From Pedobacter xixiisoli (GTDB lineage Bacteria > Bacteroidota > Bacteroidia > Sphingobacteriales > Sphingobacteriaceae), in NCBI RefSeq assembly GCF_900215335.1, contig NZ_OCMT01000001.1, positions 496,001 through 560,000 of the forward strand: a stretch of DNA of 64,000 nt, in the 5' to 3' direction. The position numbers and the translations under genes were made by a program. The notes beneath the pieces were generated by a model. The model saw nothing but the letters and a program-made list of their open reading frames with translations, ran no database searches and was not told where the DNA came from. Shown here in pieces: positions 25,574 to 32,851 of the stretch. Positions within the stretch are counted from its first letter, which is position 1. The number at the start of each line of letters is the position of its first letter.

Positions 25574-25821
25574 TATTTATCGGCATATTTCTGATGAAGG
25601 TTTTTTAAGAACGCCTGCCTATTAAAGTCTTTTGCAAAACCAGATTTTTCTCCTTTTTTTAATTCCTTGATTAATTCATCCTTCTTAGTTTCTTCATACT
25701 CAAATAACCTTAACGCGGCTCTAACAACCTCACTTGCAGAAGAAAATTTTCCTGTTTTAACTTGCTGATTTATAAAATTGTCAAAATAATCGCCCAATAA
25801 TATTGAAGTATTCTTTGCCAT
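25573..25821 (-). CDS. parD: ParD-type antitoxin (ribbon-helix-helix)
   Basis: An 82-residue protein with an N-terminal ribbon-helix-helix DNA-binding region (NTSILLGDYFDNFINQQVKT) followed by GKFSSASEVVRAALRLFE, a clear ParD signature, and a charged C-terminal toxin-binding tail. ParD neutralises ParE and represses its own operon. The gene appears intact and overlaps the toxin start by one base. A 17-base palindrome (25843-25859) lies 22 bases upstream of the ATG and is a candidate operator. Confidence 0.9.
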   Translation of the reverse strand: MAKNTSILLGDYFDNFINQQVKTGKFSSASEVVRAALRLFEYEETKKDELIKELKKGEKSGFAKDFNRQAFLKNLHQKYADK

Positions 25822-25842
25822 AGCTTTTATATTTTCTTAAAT

Positions 25843-25859
25843 ATACCAATAATTGGTAT
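25843..25859. promoter_or_regulatory. Candidate ParD operator palindrome
   Basis: ATACCAAT-A-ATTGGTAT is a perfect inverted repeat immediately upstream of parD. On the minus strand it overlaps TATATTTA, a near match to the -7 consensus, so ParD binding here would block transcription. Confidence 0.55.
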
Positions 25860-25954
25860 TAGTGAAAAGATTTTTTTTGAAATGGTAGTCGTTTACTAAA
25901 CTCTTAATATTAATGTTGGATGTCCCCACACGACATCTTCCTATTATTTAGTTA

Positions 25955-26884
25955 TTAGCTAAAACTCTTGATACTATTTCCAATCGTGTGACTTTCCTTC
26001 TCGGTTTCCAGTAATTCTTGCTGCATAGCTTTTGCAACTTGAGTGCTGCCATCGTGGCTCCAGCCTGGTGGATTAAAAATGTATTTTAGTTTAGCTGAAA
26101 AAGTGGGTGCTTTTTTTACATCCTTACTTAAAGCTAAAAACTCATGGAAAATGATGTTAAAGGCACCAGTATTTTCAGGTGGCGTAGTTAAGCCATATTT
26201 TATTTCGTCTTCTGGTAATTCTTCTTGAAAAGTACCGAACATTCTATCCCAAAGAATAAGCACCATGCCCATATTTTTATCTAAATAGCGAATGTTACAG
26301 GCGTGGTGAACCCTGTGGTGAGAAGGTGTAACGAAAATATATTCGAAAATTGGGTGAAGTTTGCCCACGGTTCTGGTGTGTACCAAGTTGCCATATATCT
26401 GTGTAACGAGATAGGCGAACAGGATATCCATAGCGTGGAAGCCCATAAAAGCCAAGGGCAGATAGAAAAATACACGATAGAGCGGTTCGAAAACCGTAGA
26501 ACGAAATCCAGTGGTTAAATTAAAATGTTCGGACGAATGATGGGTGACGTGCATAGCCCAAAATAGGCGTACGTAGTGCCCCACGGTGTGTAAAAACCAA
26601 TAAAGGAAATCTTGGGTAAGTACCAAAACAATCCAATACATCCATACATTGTGTATCTCAAAAAGCCTGAATTCATAGAAATAATCCAACAAATAGAAAG
26701 TGGCAAACTTCATTGTTAAGTTTACCAAAATGGCACAAATCATTAAATAGATGTTGGTCCAGGTATCTTTTTTGGTGTATAGTTTTTTATCGTGTGAGTA
26801 GCTGAAATACATTTCAACTATTGTCAGTACGATCACAAAACTAAAAAGTGTGCCTACAGAAATATCACTTCCGGTAAACGTCAT
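25955..26884 (-). CDS. Sterol desaturase / fatty acid hydroxylase family membrane enzyme
   Basis: A 309-residue integral membrane di-iron enzyme. It has N-terminal helices (VGTLFSFVIVLTIVEMYFSY; IYLMICAILVNLTMKFATFY) and the family histidine clusters: FLHTVGHYVRLFWAMHVTHH with following SSEH, and PSHHRVHHACN. These place an O2-activating di-iron site on the cytoplasmic face. Substrates in the family range from sterols to fatty acids and sphingolipids; the exact one cannot be read here. Since Sphingobacteriaceae make sphingolipids, lipid hydroxylation is plausible. It lies 3 bases downstream of aroB, so it is co-transcribed. Confidence 0.88.
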   Translation of the reverse strand: MTFTGSDISVGTLFSFVIVLTIVEMYFSYSHDKKLYTKKDTWTNIYLMICAILVNLTMKFATFYLLDYFYEFRLFEIHNVWMYWIVLVLTQDFLYWFLHTVGHYVRLFWAMHVTHHSSEHFNLTTGFRSTVFEPLYRVFFYLPLAFMGFHAMDILFAYLVTQIYGNLVHTRTVGKLHPIFEYIFVTPSHHRVHHACNIRYLDKNMGMVLILWDRMFGTFQEELPEDEIKYGLTTPPENTGAFNIIFHEFLALSKDVKKAPTFSAKLKYIFNPPGWSHDGSTQVAKAMQQELLETEKESHTIGNSIKSFS

Positions 26885-26887
26885 TAT

Positions 26888-27946
26888 TTATAAGCTATTG
26901 TAATAAATTAAACTGTTAAAAATATCTTCTTTAGTTACTTTGCAATTGAAAACACATTTGCCAATTTGGTCTAGTAAGGAGAACATGATAAAACCATCTT
27001 CATTTTTCTTGTCGCTTTGCATTAATACCAACAAATCTTCGAAACTTGCTGGTTTAATATGGTACTTTGGATATAGCGAAAGCATGTAACTTGATATTTC
27101 TGTTAATTCCTCCTGAGAAAGATTACAGTATTTTGCCGATAAATGTGCTTCGCAAATCATACCGATAGCAATTGCTTCGCCGTGAGTTAAAGGCTTTTTA
27201 TCATTAACTAAAGCATAACCTTCCACAGCATGGCCAATGGTGTGTCCGTAGTTTAAAATCTTGCGTAAACCTCTTTCAAAAGGGTCTGTTAATACCACTT
27301 CGTTCTTAATCTTCACAGAGTGATAGATGGCTTCTGGAGCGATGTTGGTATAATCGCTATCTTTTAGTTGCTGGTAGTATGTTGCATCGGCAATTAGACC
27401 GTGTTTAATCATTTCGGCAAAGCCCGATAGTAATTCACGTTGTGGAAGTGTTTTTAGGAAAGTAGTCTCGATAAAAACTGCCTGAGGTAAACTAAAAGTA
27501 CCCACCATGTTCTTCACATTGTCGATATCGATACCTGTTTTACCACCTACGGAAGCATCAACTTGTGAAAGTAGGGTAGTAGGGATATTGATGAAATCGA
27601 TGCCGCGTTTGTAGGTAGACGCTACGAAACCACCCATATCGGTAATTACGCCGCCGCCAAGGTTAATCATCAAACATTTACGGTCGGCTTCAAAATCTAA
27701 CAAGGTTTTCCAAATGCCGATACAAAAATCGATGTTCTTGTTTTCTTCTCCGGGATCGGTTTCTATGATGTCGAAATTATCCAGATCGGGCAGGAACTCT
27801 TGAAAAACAGGCATGCAAACTTCTGCTGTTGTAGCATCTGCAAAAACAAAAACTTTACTGTATTTTTTTGCAGCAAGAATATCATTTAATGGCGCTAATC
27901 CACTTTCAAAATGGATAAAATGGTCGTTGTTTAGTAAAGCTTCCAT
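26888..27946 (-). CDS. aroB: 3-dehydroquinate synthase
   Basis: A 352-residue NAD- and metal-dependent enzyme making 3-dehydroquinate from DAHP, step two of the shikimate pathway. Signatures are GGGVITDMGGFVASTYKRGI, NIPTTLLSQVDASVGGKTGI and the metal-binding LNYGHTIGHAVEGY near residues 235-250. It overlaps the S4 protein gene by one base and is followed by the hydroxylase gene. It is not in the attenuated pheA operon, which is about 2 kb away on the same strand, separated by the parDE pair, and is expected to be controlled separately from the S4 gene promoter. Confidence 0.96.
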   Translation of the reverse strand: MEALLNNDHFIHFESGLAPLNDILAAKKYSKVFVFADATTAEVCMPVFQEFLPDLDNFDIIETDPGEENKNIDFCIGIWKTLLDFEADRKCLMINLGGGVITDMGGFVASTYKRGIDFINIPTTLLSQVDASVGGKTGIDIDNVKNMVGTFSLPQAVFIETTFLKTLPQRELLSGFAEMIKHGLIADATYYQQLKDSDYTNIAPEAIYHSVKIKNEVVLTDPFERGLRKILNYGHTIGHAVEGYALVNDKKPLTHGEAIAIGMICEAHLSAKYCNLSQEELTEISSYMLSLYPKYHIKPASFEDLLVLMQSDKKNEDGFIMFSLLDQIGKCVFNCKVTKEDIFNSLIYYNSL

Positions 27947-28152
27947 TAAATTACTTCTATAGTTTGACTTAGAAATTCAACCTTATCGCCCAAACGTACT
28001 TTTAATCGCTTGCGGTCTTCGGTGATGCCGTTTACTTTCACAAGCCCTTCTTCAACTATAGATTGTGCTTCTCCGCCACTTTGTACCAAAGCCGTAGCTT
28101 TTAACAAGGCGATTAATGGGATAAATTCCCCTTCGAGTTTAAATTGTATCAT
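27946..28152 (-). CDS. S4-domain RNA-binding protein
   Basis: A 68-residue protein that is almost entirely an S4 domain: IPLIALLKATALVQSGGEAQ followed by SIVEEGLVKVNGITEDRKRLKVRLGDKVEF. It resembles YaaA/YbcJ-type stand-alone S4 proteins that bind structured RNA, often near replication or ribosome genes. It is first in the S4-aroB-hydroxylase operon. A TAnnTTTG element ends 7 bases before the ATG, so the mRNA is probably leaderless or nearly so. Divergent from proline dehydrogenase. Confidence 0.88.
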   Translation of the reverse strand: MIQFKLEGEFIPLIALLKATALVQSGGEAQSIVEEGLVKVNGITEDRKRLKVRLGDKVEFLSQTIEVI

Positions 28153-28159
28153 GACGGTG

Positions 28160-28167
28160 CAAATTTA
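28160..28167 (-). promoter_or_regulatory. -7 element of the S4-aroB operon
   Basis: TAAATTTG on the minus strand, with only seven bases (CACCGTC) before the ATG at 28152; transcription would start at or just before the start codon. Confidence 0.55.
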
Positions 28168-28210
28168 CGATTATTTGAAAGTCTTTCGCTTTAACCTGCT
28201 TAGTTATTTA

Positions 28211-28218
28211 TATTTTTG
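28211..28218 (+). promoter_or_regulatory. Candidate -7 element for proline dehydrogenase
   Basis: TATTTTTG matches TAnnTTTG, 27 bases before the ATG at 28246. It lies back to back with the S4 promoter about 45 bases away. Confidence 0.5.
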
Positions 28219-28245
28219 CAGCGTTCTGACTAAATACTTATAAAA

Positions 28246-29430
28246 ATGGATGCTTTTCCAAAGCAAAAAATAGACTTTAATAATACTGAGGTTGCATTTG
28301 GGCATAAATCTAATGCCGAACTAAAACAAGCATATTGGCTTTTTAAAATGATTGGAAGCAACTTTCTGACCAAAGTAGGTCCGCCAGTAGCTAATTTTAT
28401 GCTAAATATAGGTTTGCCGATACAAGGTGCAATCAAAGCAACCATCTTTAAACAATTTTGTGGTGGCGAAACCATTGCAGAATGTGAACATACCATAGAG
28501 CAGCTGCATCAAGGTAAAGTAGGAACTATCTTGGATTATTCTGTAGAAGGTGAGGACGAAGAGCACGTTTTTGATTTTACCTGCGAGGAAATCATTAGAA
28601 CTATTGAACGTGCAGATGGCGATCCAAGAATTCCAATCACCGTGTTTAAGGTAACGGGTATTGGTAGATTTGCCTTGCTGGAAAAGTTAGATGCCAAACA
28701 AGAGCTGACTCCAACAGAAGCAGCAGAGTTTGAACGAGTAAAACAGCGCTGCGAAAAAATTTGCAGTACTGCGTTCGAAAGAGGCGTACCGGTAATGATA
28801 GATGCTGAAGAGACTTGGATCCAAGATACTATTGATCTATTGTCAATTGAAATGATGATGAAGTTCAATAAAGAACAATTGATCGTTTTCAATACGTACC
28901 AAATTTACCGTCATGATAAGTTAACTGGATTAGAAGCAGATTATTTGATTGCCAAAGAAGCTGGTTTTATTTTGGGAGCTAAATTGGTGCGTGGCGCCTA
29001 TATGGAGAAGGAACGTAAACGTGCCGAAGAAAAGGGTTATCTATCGCCAATACAACCTGATAAAGCTGCTACTGATAGAGATTACAATGATGCCTTACGT
29101 TTCTGCGTAAATCACATCGATAGCATTGGTTTTGTTTGTGGTACGCACAATGAAGAAAGCAGTTGCTTATTAACAGAGTTGATTGATGAAAAGGGGATAG
29201 TGCACAACCATCCTCATGTTTATTTTGCACAGTTATTAGGTATGAGCGATAATTTGAGCTTCAACCTGTCGAAGGCCGGTTATAATGTGGCCAAATATGT
29301 TCCCTATGGTCCTATCAAAGCTGTAATGCCTTATTTATTTAGAAGAGCGCAAGAAAACACCTCTGTAGCTGGGCAAACTGGTAGAGAGCTTTCTTTAATT
29401 AGTAGAGAAAAGGCTAGGAGAGGGATTTAA
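28246..29430 (+). CDS. Proline dehydrogenase
   Basis: A 394-residue FAD enzyme oxidising proline to pyrroline-5-carboxylate. It shows the family barrel with VTGIGRFALLEKL, VPVMIDAEETWIQDTIDLL, FNTYQIYRHDKLTGLEADY and, near the C-terminus, the segment GAKLVRGAYMEKERKRAEEKGY and VCGTHNEESS. This is the monofunctional (not PutA-fused) form typical of Bacteroidota; no P5C dehydrogenase gene is adjacent. It is membrane-peripheral in known cases, passing electrons to quinone. Monocistronic, ending in a hairpin shared with the convergent phosphoesterase. Confidence 0.93.
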   Translation: MDAFPKQKIDFNNTEVAFGHKSNAELKQAYWLFKMIGSNFLTKVGPPVANFMLNIGLPIQGAIKATIFKQFCGGETIAECEHTIEQLHQGKVGTILDYSVEGEDEEHVFDFTCEEIIRTIERADGDPRIPITVFKVTGIGRFALLEKLDAKQELTPTEAAEFERVKQRCEKICSTAFERGVPVMIDAEETWIQDTIDLLSIEMMMKFNKEQLIVFNTYQIYRHDKLTGLEADYLIAKEAGFILGAKLVRGAYMEKERKRAEEKGYLSPIQPDKAATDRDYNDALRFCVNHIDSIGFVCGTHNEESSCLLTELIDEKGIVHNHPHVYFAQLLGMSDNLSFNLSKAGYNVAKYVPYGPIKAVMPYLFRRAQENTSVAGQTGRELSLISREKARRGI

Positions 29431-29441
29431 TTTAGATAAAA

Positions 29442-29505
29442 GGAACAAGGAATAAAGATAAAGGATTTTAAATCCAGTCTTTATCCTTTGCTCTTTGTTC
29501 CTTAC
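29442..29505. terminator. Bidirectional long hairpin between convergent genes
   Basis: AAGGAACAAGGAATAAAGAT and the opposing AAAGGATTTT segment face ATCCTTTGCTCTTTGTTCCTT, giving an imperfect stem of roughly 25 bp. It occupies nearly all of the gap between proline dehydrogenase and the phosphoesterase gene. Confidence 0.6.
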
Positions 29506-29508
29506 TCC

Positions 29509-30999
29509 CTATTGCTCGTACAATAAAAACTTTTCCTCTACATTTAATCCAAATCGATCTTGCGCTTTAACTAATACCACGGTCTTTTTTGGAGATGCTG
29601 ATGTGGTTGGTCTTGTTAATTCCCAAATGTGCGAAGAATATCGTTTGCGAAGAGGATTGGCTGTATTGCCTTGAGTAGGGTATACTTTAGATTGGTTAAG
29701 TTCTACAATTTTTAGCACTGTTGGGTCGATCTCCCTTTTATGGTTCATTTTCACCCACTTTCCATCATCGATTTTGATAGAAACAGTCGTACTATCTCCT
29801 CCTCCAAAAACATTGATAACCATTCGGTTGCTATCTGTGGTGAGTGTCATTTGTTTAGTGGCATCTAAGCCAACTCCTTTGTAGCGAAAGTTATATTTGT
29901 CATCATCAAAATTTATCACAAAATAGCCTCTCGGTGTACCACATTGCATTAAGGCGCTCGGTACGCCATCTGTATTTTTCTCACCTCGCCACCAATTTCC
30001 ACAAGTTGCGCCAACTCCTAGTTCTTGAATATTTGGATAATTAAAGAAATGCCTGCTAACGGTATGTGTATGTCCAGATAGGATTAATACCTTAGCATAA
30101 TCTTTAAGTAAATCTAAAATCTCTTGTTTGTTTTTTGTGGCAACCATTGGAATATGCTGACTAATCACAATCGTTTTTTCTTTTGAGACATAAGACAAAT
30201 CATTTTTCAAAAACTGTAATTGTTTAGCTGTTAACCTTCCTTCATAACTCTTCTTATCTGTTGCGAAAATGTTATTTAACACGATAAAATGCGCTTTTCC
30301 GTAATTAAAGGAGTAATTATCACTTCCATTCACACGGTTGAAAGCATCATTCATAAACAATGGGTTGTCCACGTTTCGATCGTGATTGCCTACCAATGTC
30401 CAAGAAGATGAAGGGAGCTGATTCATCATGTCATGCATCATTGGCAATAACTCAACTTTATCATTAACTATATCGCCAAGCATTAAGTTGAAACGAATAT
30501 CGTTTCGGTGATTTAGTTCAGAAAAAATACTTTTCGCCGCATAATTTAATTCTTCTGTATTATCTACTTGGATATCTCCAATAGCTCCAAAACTAAAGGA
30601 ATTAGCTGCTTCGCTTTTGAACACCGGTACATACCATGAAATGGTGTCCTTTATAACTGCTTGATTTGGATCTAAATAAAGATAATTTGCATTAACTACT
30701 TTCGATTTGGATTTACTCCAAGTATATTCCGATGGTAGGATTGGAAAAATTGATTCACCAATATTTGCTTCAATGGTATATAAGCCATTTTTATCTGTTT
30801 TAACGATATCTTTTCCGTTTGAAATTAAGATGTTCTTTAAACCTTTTTCTTTAGCCTCATGAATGCCATTACGATTGGCATCGTAAAAAACTTGTCCCTT
30901 TACGATGATTCCTTTATCAATTGCATATCCAATTTGAGGTATCTGAATAAGTAAAAATAAAGAAGCGAGTAGGCTAATTGTGGAGATTCTATCTTTCAT
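29509..30999 (-). CDS. Secreted calcineurin-like phosphoesterase
   Basis: A 496-residue protein with a signal peptide (ISLLASLFLLIQIPQIGYA), an N-terminal Ig-like metallophosphatase domain (VKGQVFYDANRNGIHEAKEK), a central metallophosphoesterase domain and a C-terminal beta domain. The metal site motifs are GDIQVDNTEE, LGDIVNDK, GNHDRN and GHTHTVS, a complete set. The domain set matches Bacteroidota periplasmic phosphoesterases annotated with metallophos_N/C domains; the substrate (phosphodiester, nucleotide or sugar phosphate) is unknown. It is divergent from the SusC/D-type operon, so shared control is possible but not shown. Confidence 0.88.
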   Translation of the reverse strand: MKDRISTISLLASLFLLIQIPQIGYAIDKGIIVKGQVFYDANRNGIHEAKEKGLKNILISNGKDIVKTDKNGLYTIEANIGESIFPILPSEYTWSKSKSKVVNANYLYLDPNQAVIKDTISWYVPVFKSEAANSFSFGAIGDIQVDNTEELNYAAKSIFSELNHRNDIRFNLMLGDIVNDKVELLPMMHDMMNQLPSSSWTLVGNHDRNVDNPLFMNDAFNRVNGSDNYSFNYGKAHFIVLNNIFATDKKSYEGRLTAKQLQFLKNDLSYVSKEKTIVISQHIPMVATKNKQEILDLLKDYAKVLILSGHTHTVSRHFFNYPNIQELGVGATCGNWWRGEKNTDGVPSALMQCGTPRGYFVINFDDDKYNFRYKGVGLDATKQMTLTTDSNRMVINVFGGGDSTTVSIKIDDGKWVKMNHKREIDPTVLKIVELNQSKVYPTQGNTANPLRKRYSSHIWELTRPTTSASPKKTVVLVKAQDRFGLNVEEKFLLYEQ

Positions 31000-31192
31000 A
31001 ACATCTAATAAAATTGGGGGCGAAGATAATAGTTTGAATTTCTACTGAGTTATAGTTTTTAAGAATATTTTGTAATTAAGGTTTAGAAATTATGCTTTAG
31101 TGTAGTGATAAAATGAAAATATTGAATTAAAAAAGATAAATTTTTATGATTAATTTAACAAAATGCAAGATTTTTATGATTTAGAAAATAGG

Positions 31193-31200
31193 TATCTTTG
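31193..31200 (+). promoter_or_regulatory. -7 element for the sigma/SusCD operon
   Basis: TATCTTTG matches TAnnTTTG. Transcription would start about 31205-31207, right at an ATG that opens a 4-codon frame overlapping the sigma factor's TTG start. Confidence 0.5.
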
Positions 31201-31217
31201 CGTAAAATGAAAAGCAA

Positions 31218-31775
31218 TTGAACCTAAGTGATTCATACGATAAAGATTTTTTATCTAACCTTAAGAATGACAAACAGCAATTCTCCAGATTATATGATAA
31301 ATATTGGGAGAGTTTGTTTGCTGTTGCTTTTCATAGATGTAGGGACCAGTCTATGGCAGAAGATTGTGTGCAGGATGTATTTCTGAGTTTGCTTAATCAT
31401 AAAAATGCTAAATCTATCGAAAATCTTAGTGCTTATTTAACTAAGGCCGTGAAGTATTCGATTTTACGTGCCATCTACAAGCACAATCGTACACAATATT
31501 TAGAAGAATATCCTGATGATATCGAAATGATGGAGCTTTCCATTGAAGATGCTATGGAGGAAAAAATGCTGAAGGAACATCTTTTTAGTAAGGTAGAAGA
31601 GTTGCCAAAGCAGTGTAGAATCATATTTAAATCTTCCCGTCAGGATTATTTATCGAATGACGAGATTGCGGAGAAGATGAATATCTCTAAAAGGACTGTA
31701 GAAAACCAACTTTCTAAGGCTTTGAAAGTATTAAGAAAGTACTTGCCTATTATTTTTTATTTTTTTTACTCTTAA
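31218..31775 (+). CDS. ECF-type RNA polymerase sigma factor
   Basis: A 185-residue sigma-70-family factor of the SusCD-linked ECF class. Region 2 spans about residues 18-90 (FSRLYDKYWESLFAVAFHRC, DQSMAEDCVQDVFLSLLNH) and region 4 about 125-175 (LPKQCRIIFKSSRQDYLSND, EIAEKMNISKRTVENQLSKAL). The only in-frame start before region 2 is TTG at 31218. A 4-codon frame (ATG 31207, stop TGA 31219-31221) overlaps that TTG. The C-terminus ends in an unusual hydrophobic IIFYFFYS. It should direct transcription of the downstream operon when released by FecR. Confidence 0.88.
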   Translation: MNLSDSYDKDFLSNLKNDKQQFSRLYDKYWESLFAVAFHRCRDQSMAEDCVQDVFLSLLNHKNAKSIENLSAYLTKAVKYSILRAIYKHNRTQYLEEYPDDIEMMELSIEDAMEEKMLKEHLFSKVEELPKQCRIIFKSSRQDYLSNDEIAEKMNISKRTVENQLSKALKVLRKYLPIIFYFFYS

Positions 31776-31826
31776 AGCGTGCGTATTTCTCGAGTTGCTG
31801 TACTATAAGTTAGTAACGCTAGAAAT

Positions 31827-32831
31827 ATGAAATTAACAGAACCAATAAAACAAGCTATACATAGGCTTTTTACTGCTCGGTCAAAGCGAGAAGATTTTAA
31901 AATAATTAATAATTGGTATCAATCAAATGAGGAGGAAACGCTTCTTGTTGAAGATTCTATGGAAGTTGTTAAAAACAACATCCGAAGAAAAATTGATAGT
32001 AAAACCCCAAAGAACAACCTGCGCTTATATTCAAAACGCATTATGTCTGCGGCAGCTGTAGTTGCAATCGTAGGAGTTGGCATTTCTTATTTTAAAACAG
32101 GAAAAAGCGATCATATAATTTATGATGGTCCTAAATTAAGTGTACTAGCGCCAACTATTAACAGCTTAAATTCGTCTTTAAAAATTGACGGAAAAGTTAA
32201 GTATGCTGACAATAAGTTAATTGCTGCTCGTTCGGCTAATGCAGAAATATTCAGTATCACCCTAGAAGATGGGAGTAAAGTTTGGATCAATGCCGCCTCT
32301 TCTCTCGAAAAATTGAATTTTAGTGCAACTGAAAGAAGAGTAAAGCTTATTGGTGAGGCTTTTTTCGAAGTGGCAAAAGATAGTACGAGACCATTTTTTG
32401 TCGAAACTGCTCAACAAACGATAAGAGTTCTGGGGACGAAATTCAACTTAAAATCTTATCCTAATCAAAAGGAAACATTGACGTTGGTGGAAGGAAAAGT
32501 TTCTACCAGAAGTCAAAAAGATAAAGAAGCTATATTGATTGCAGGGGAGTCAATTATCCTTGATAAGGGTGAGATAGTACCAGAAGCGTTTAAGGAAAAT
32601 AATCTGCTATGGAAAGAGCAAGTTTTTGCTTTTGAAGATGAGACACTTGCTGAAATATTAGATAAAGTTTCAAAATGGTATAACGTTACCACCTCAAATG
32701 TTCCTACCTCAAATAAACATATTTCGGGAAAAATAGGTGCCAATGCAAGTATTTACGAAGTATTGAATATGCTTAGCCTGGTATCTAACGAACAAATCGT
32801 TTTAGAGAAAAACGTAGTCGTAGTAAAATAA
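31827..32831 (+). CDS. FecR-type anti-sigma factor
   Basis: A 334-residue single-pass membrane protein. An N-terminal cytoplasmic anti-sigma region (1-70) is followed by a helix at about residues 73-89 (MSAAAVVAIVGVGISYF). The periplasmic part contains the FecR domain (FSITLEDGSKVWINAASSLE; RVKLIGEAFFEVAKDSTRPF; IRVLGTKFNLKSYPNQ) and a C-terminal DUF4974-type domain (LAEILDKVSKWYNVTTSNVP). It should hold the sigma factor until the STN domain of the partner SusC contacts it. It sits 51 bases after the sigma gene and 20 before susC, so co-transcribed. Confidence 0.92.
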   Translation: MKLTEPIKQAIHRLFTARSKREDFKIINNWYQSNEEETLLVEDSMEVVKNNIRRKIDSKTPKNNLRLYSKRIMSAAAVVAIVGVGISYFKTGKSDHIIYDGPKLSVLAPTINSLNSSLKIDGKVKYADNKLIAARSANAEIFSITLEDGSKVWINAASSLEKLNFSATERRVKLIGEAFFEVAKDSTRPFFVETAQQTIRVLGTKFNLKSYPNQKETLTLVEGKVSTRSQKDKEAILIAGESIILDKGEIVPEAFKENNLLWKEQVFAFEDETLAEILDKVSKWYNVTTSNVPTSNKHISGKIGANASIYEVLNMLSLVSNEQIVLEKNVVVVK

Positions 32832-32851
32832 TTAATAACAATAAATAAACC

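Noticed and set aside
31800..32850. A FecR-linked iron-citrate uptake system
   Set aside because: The receptor is a SusC-type protein followed by SusD and a peptidase, not a FecA siderophore receptor.
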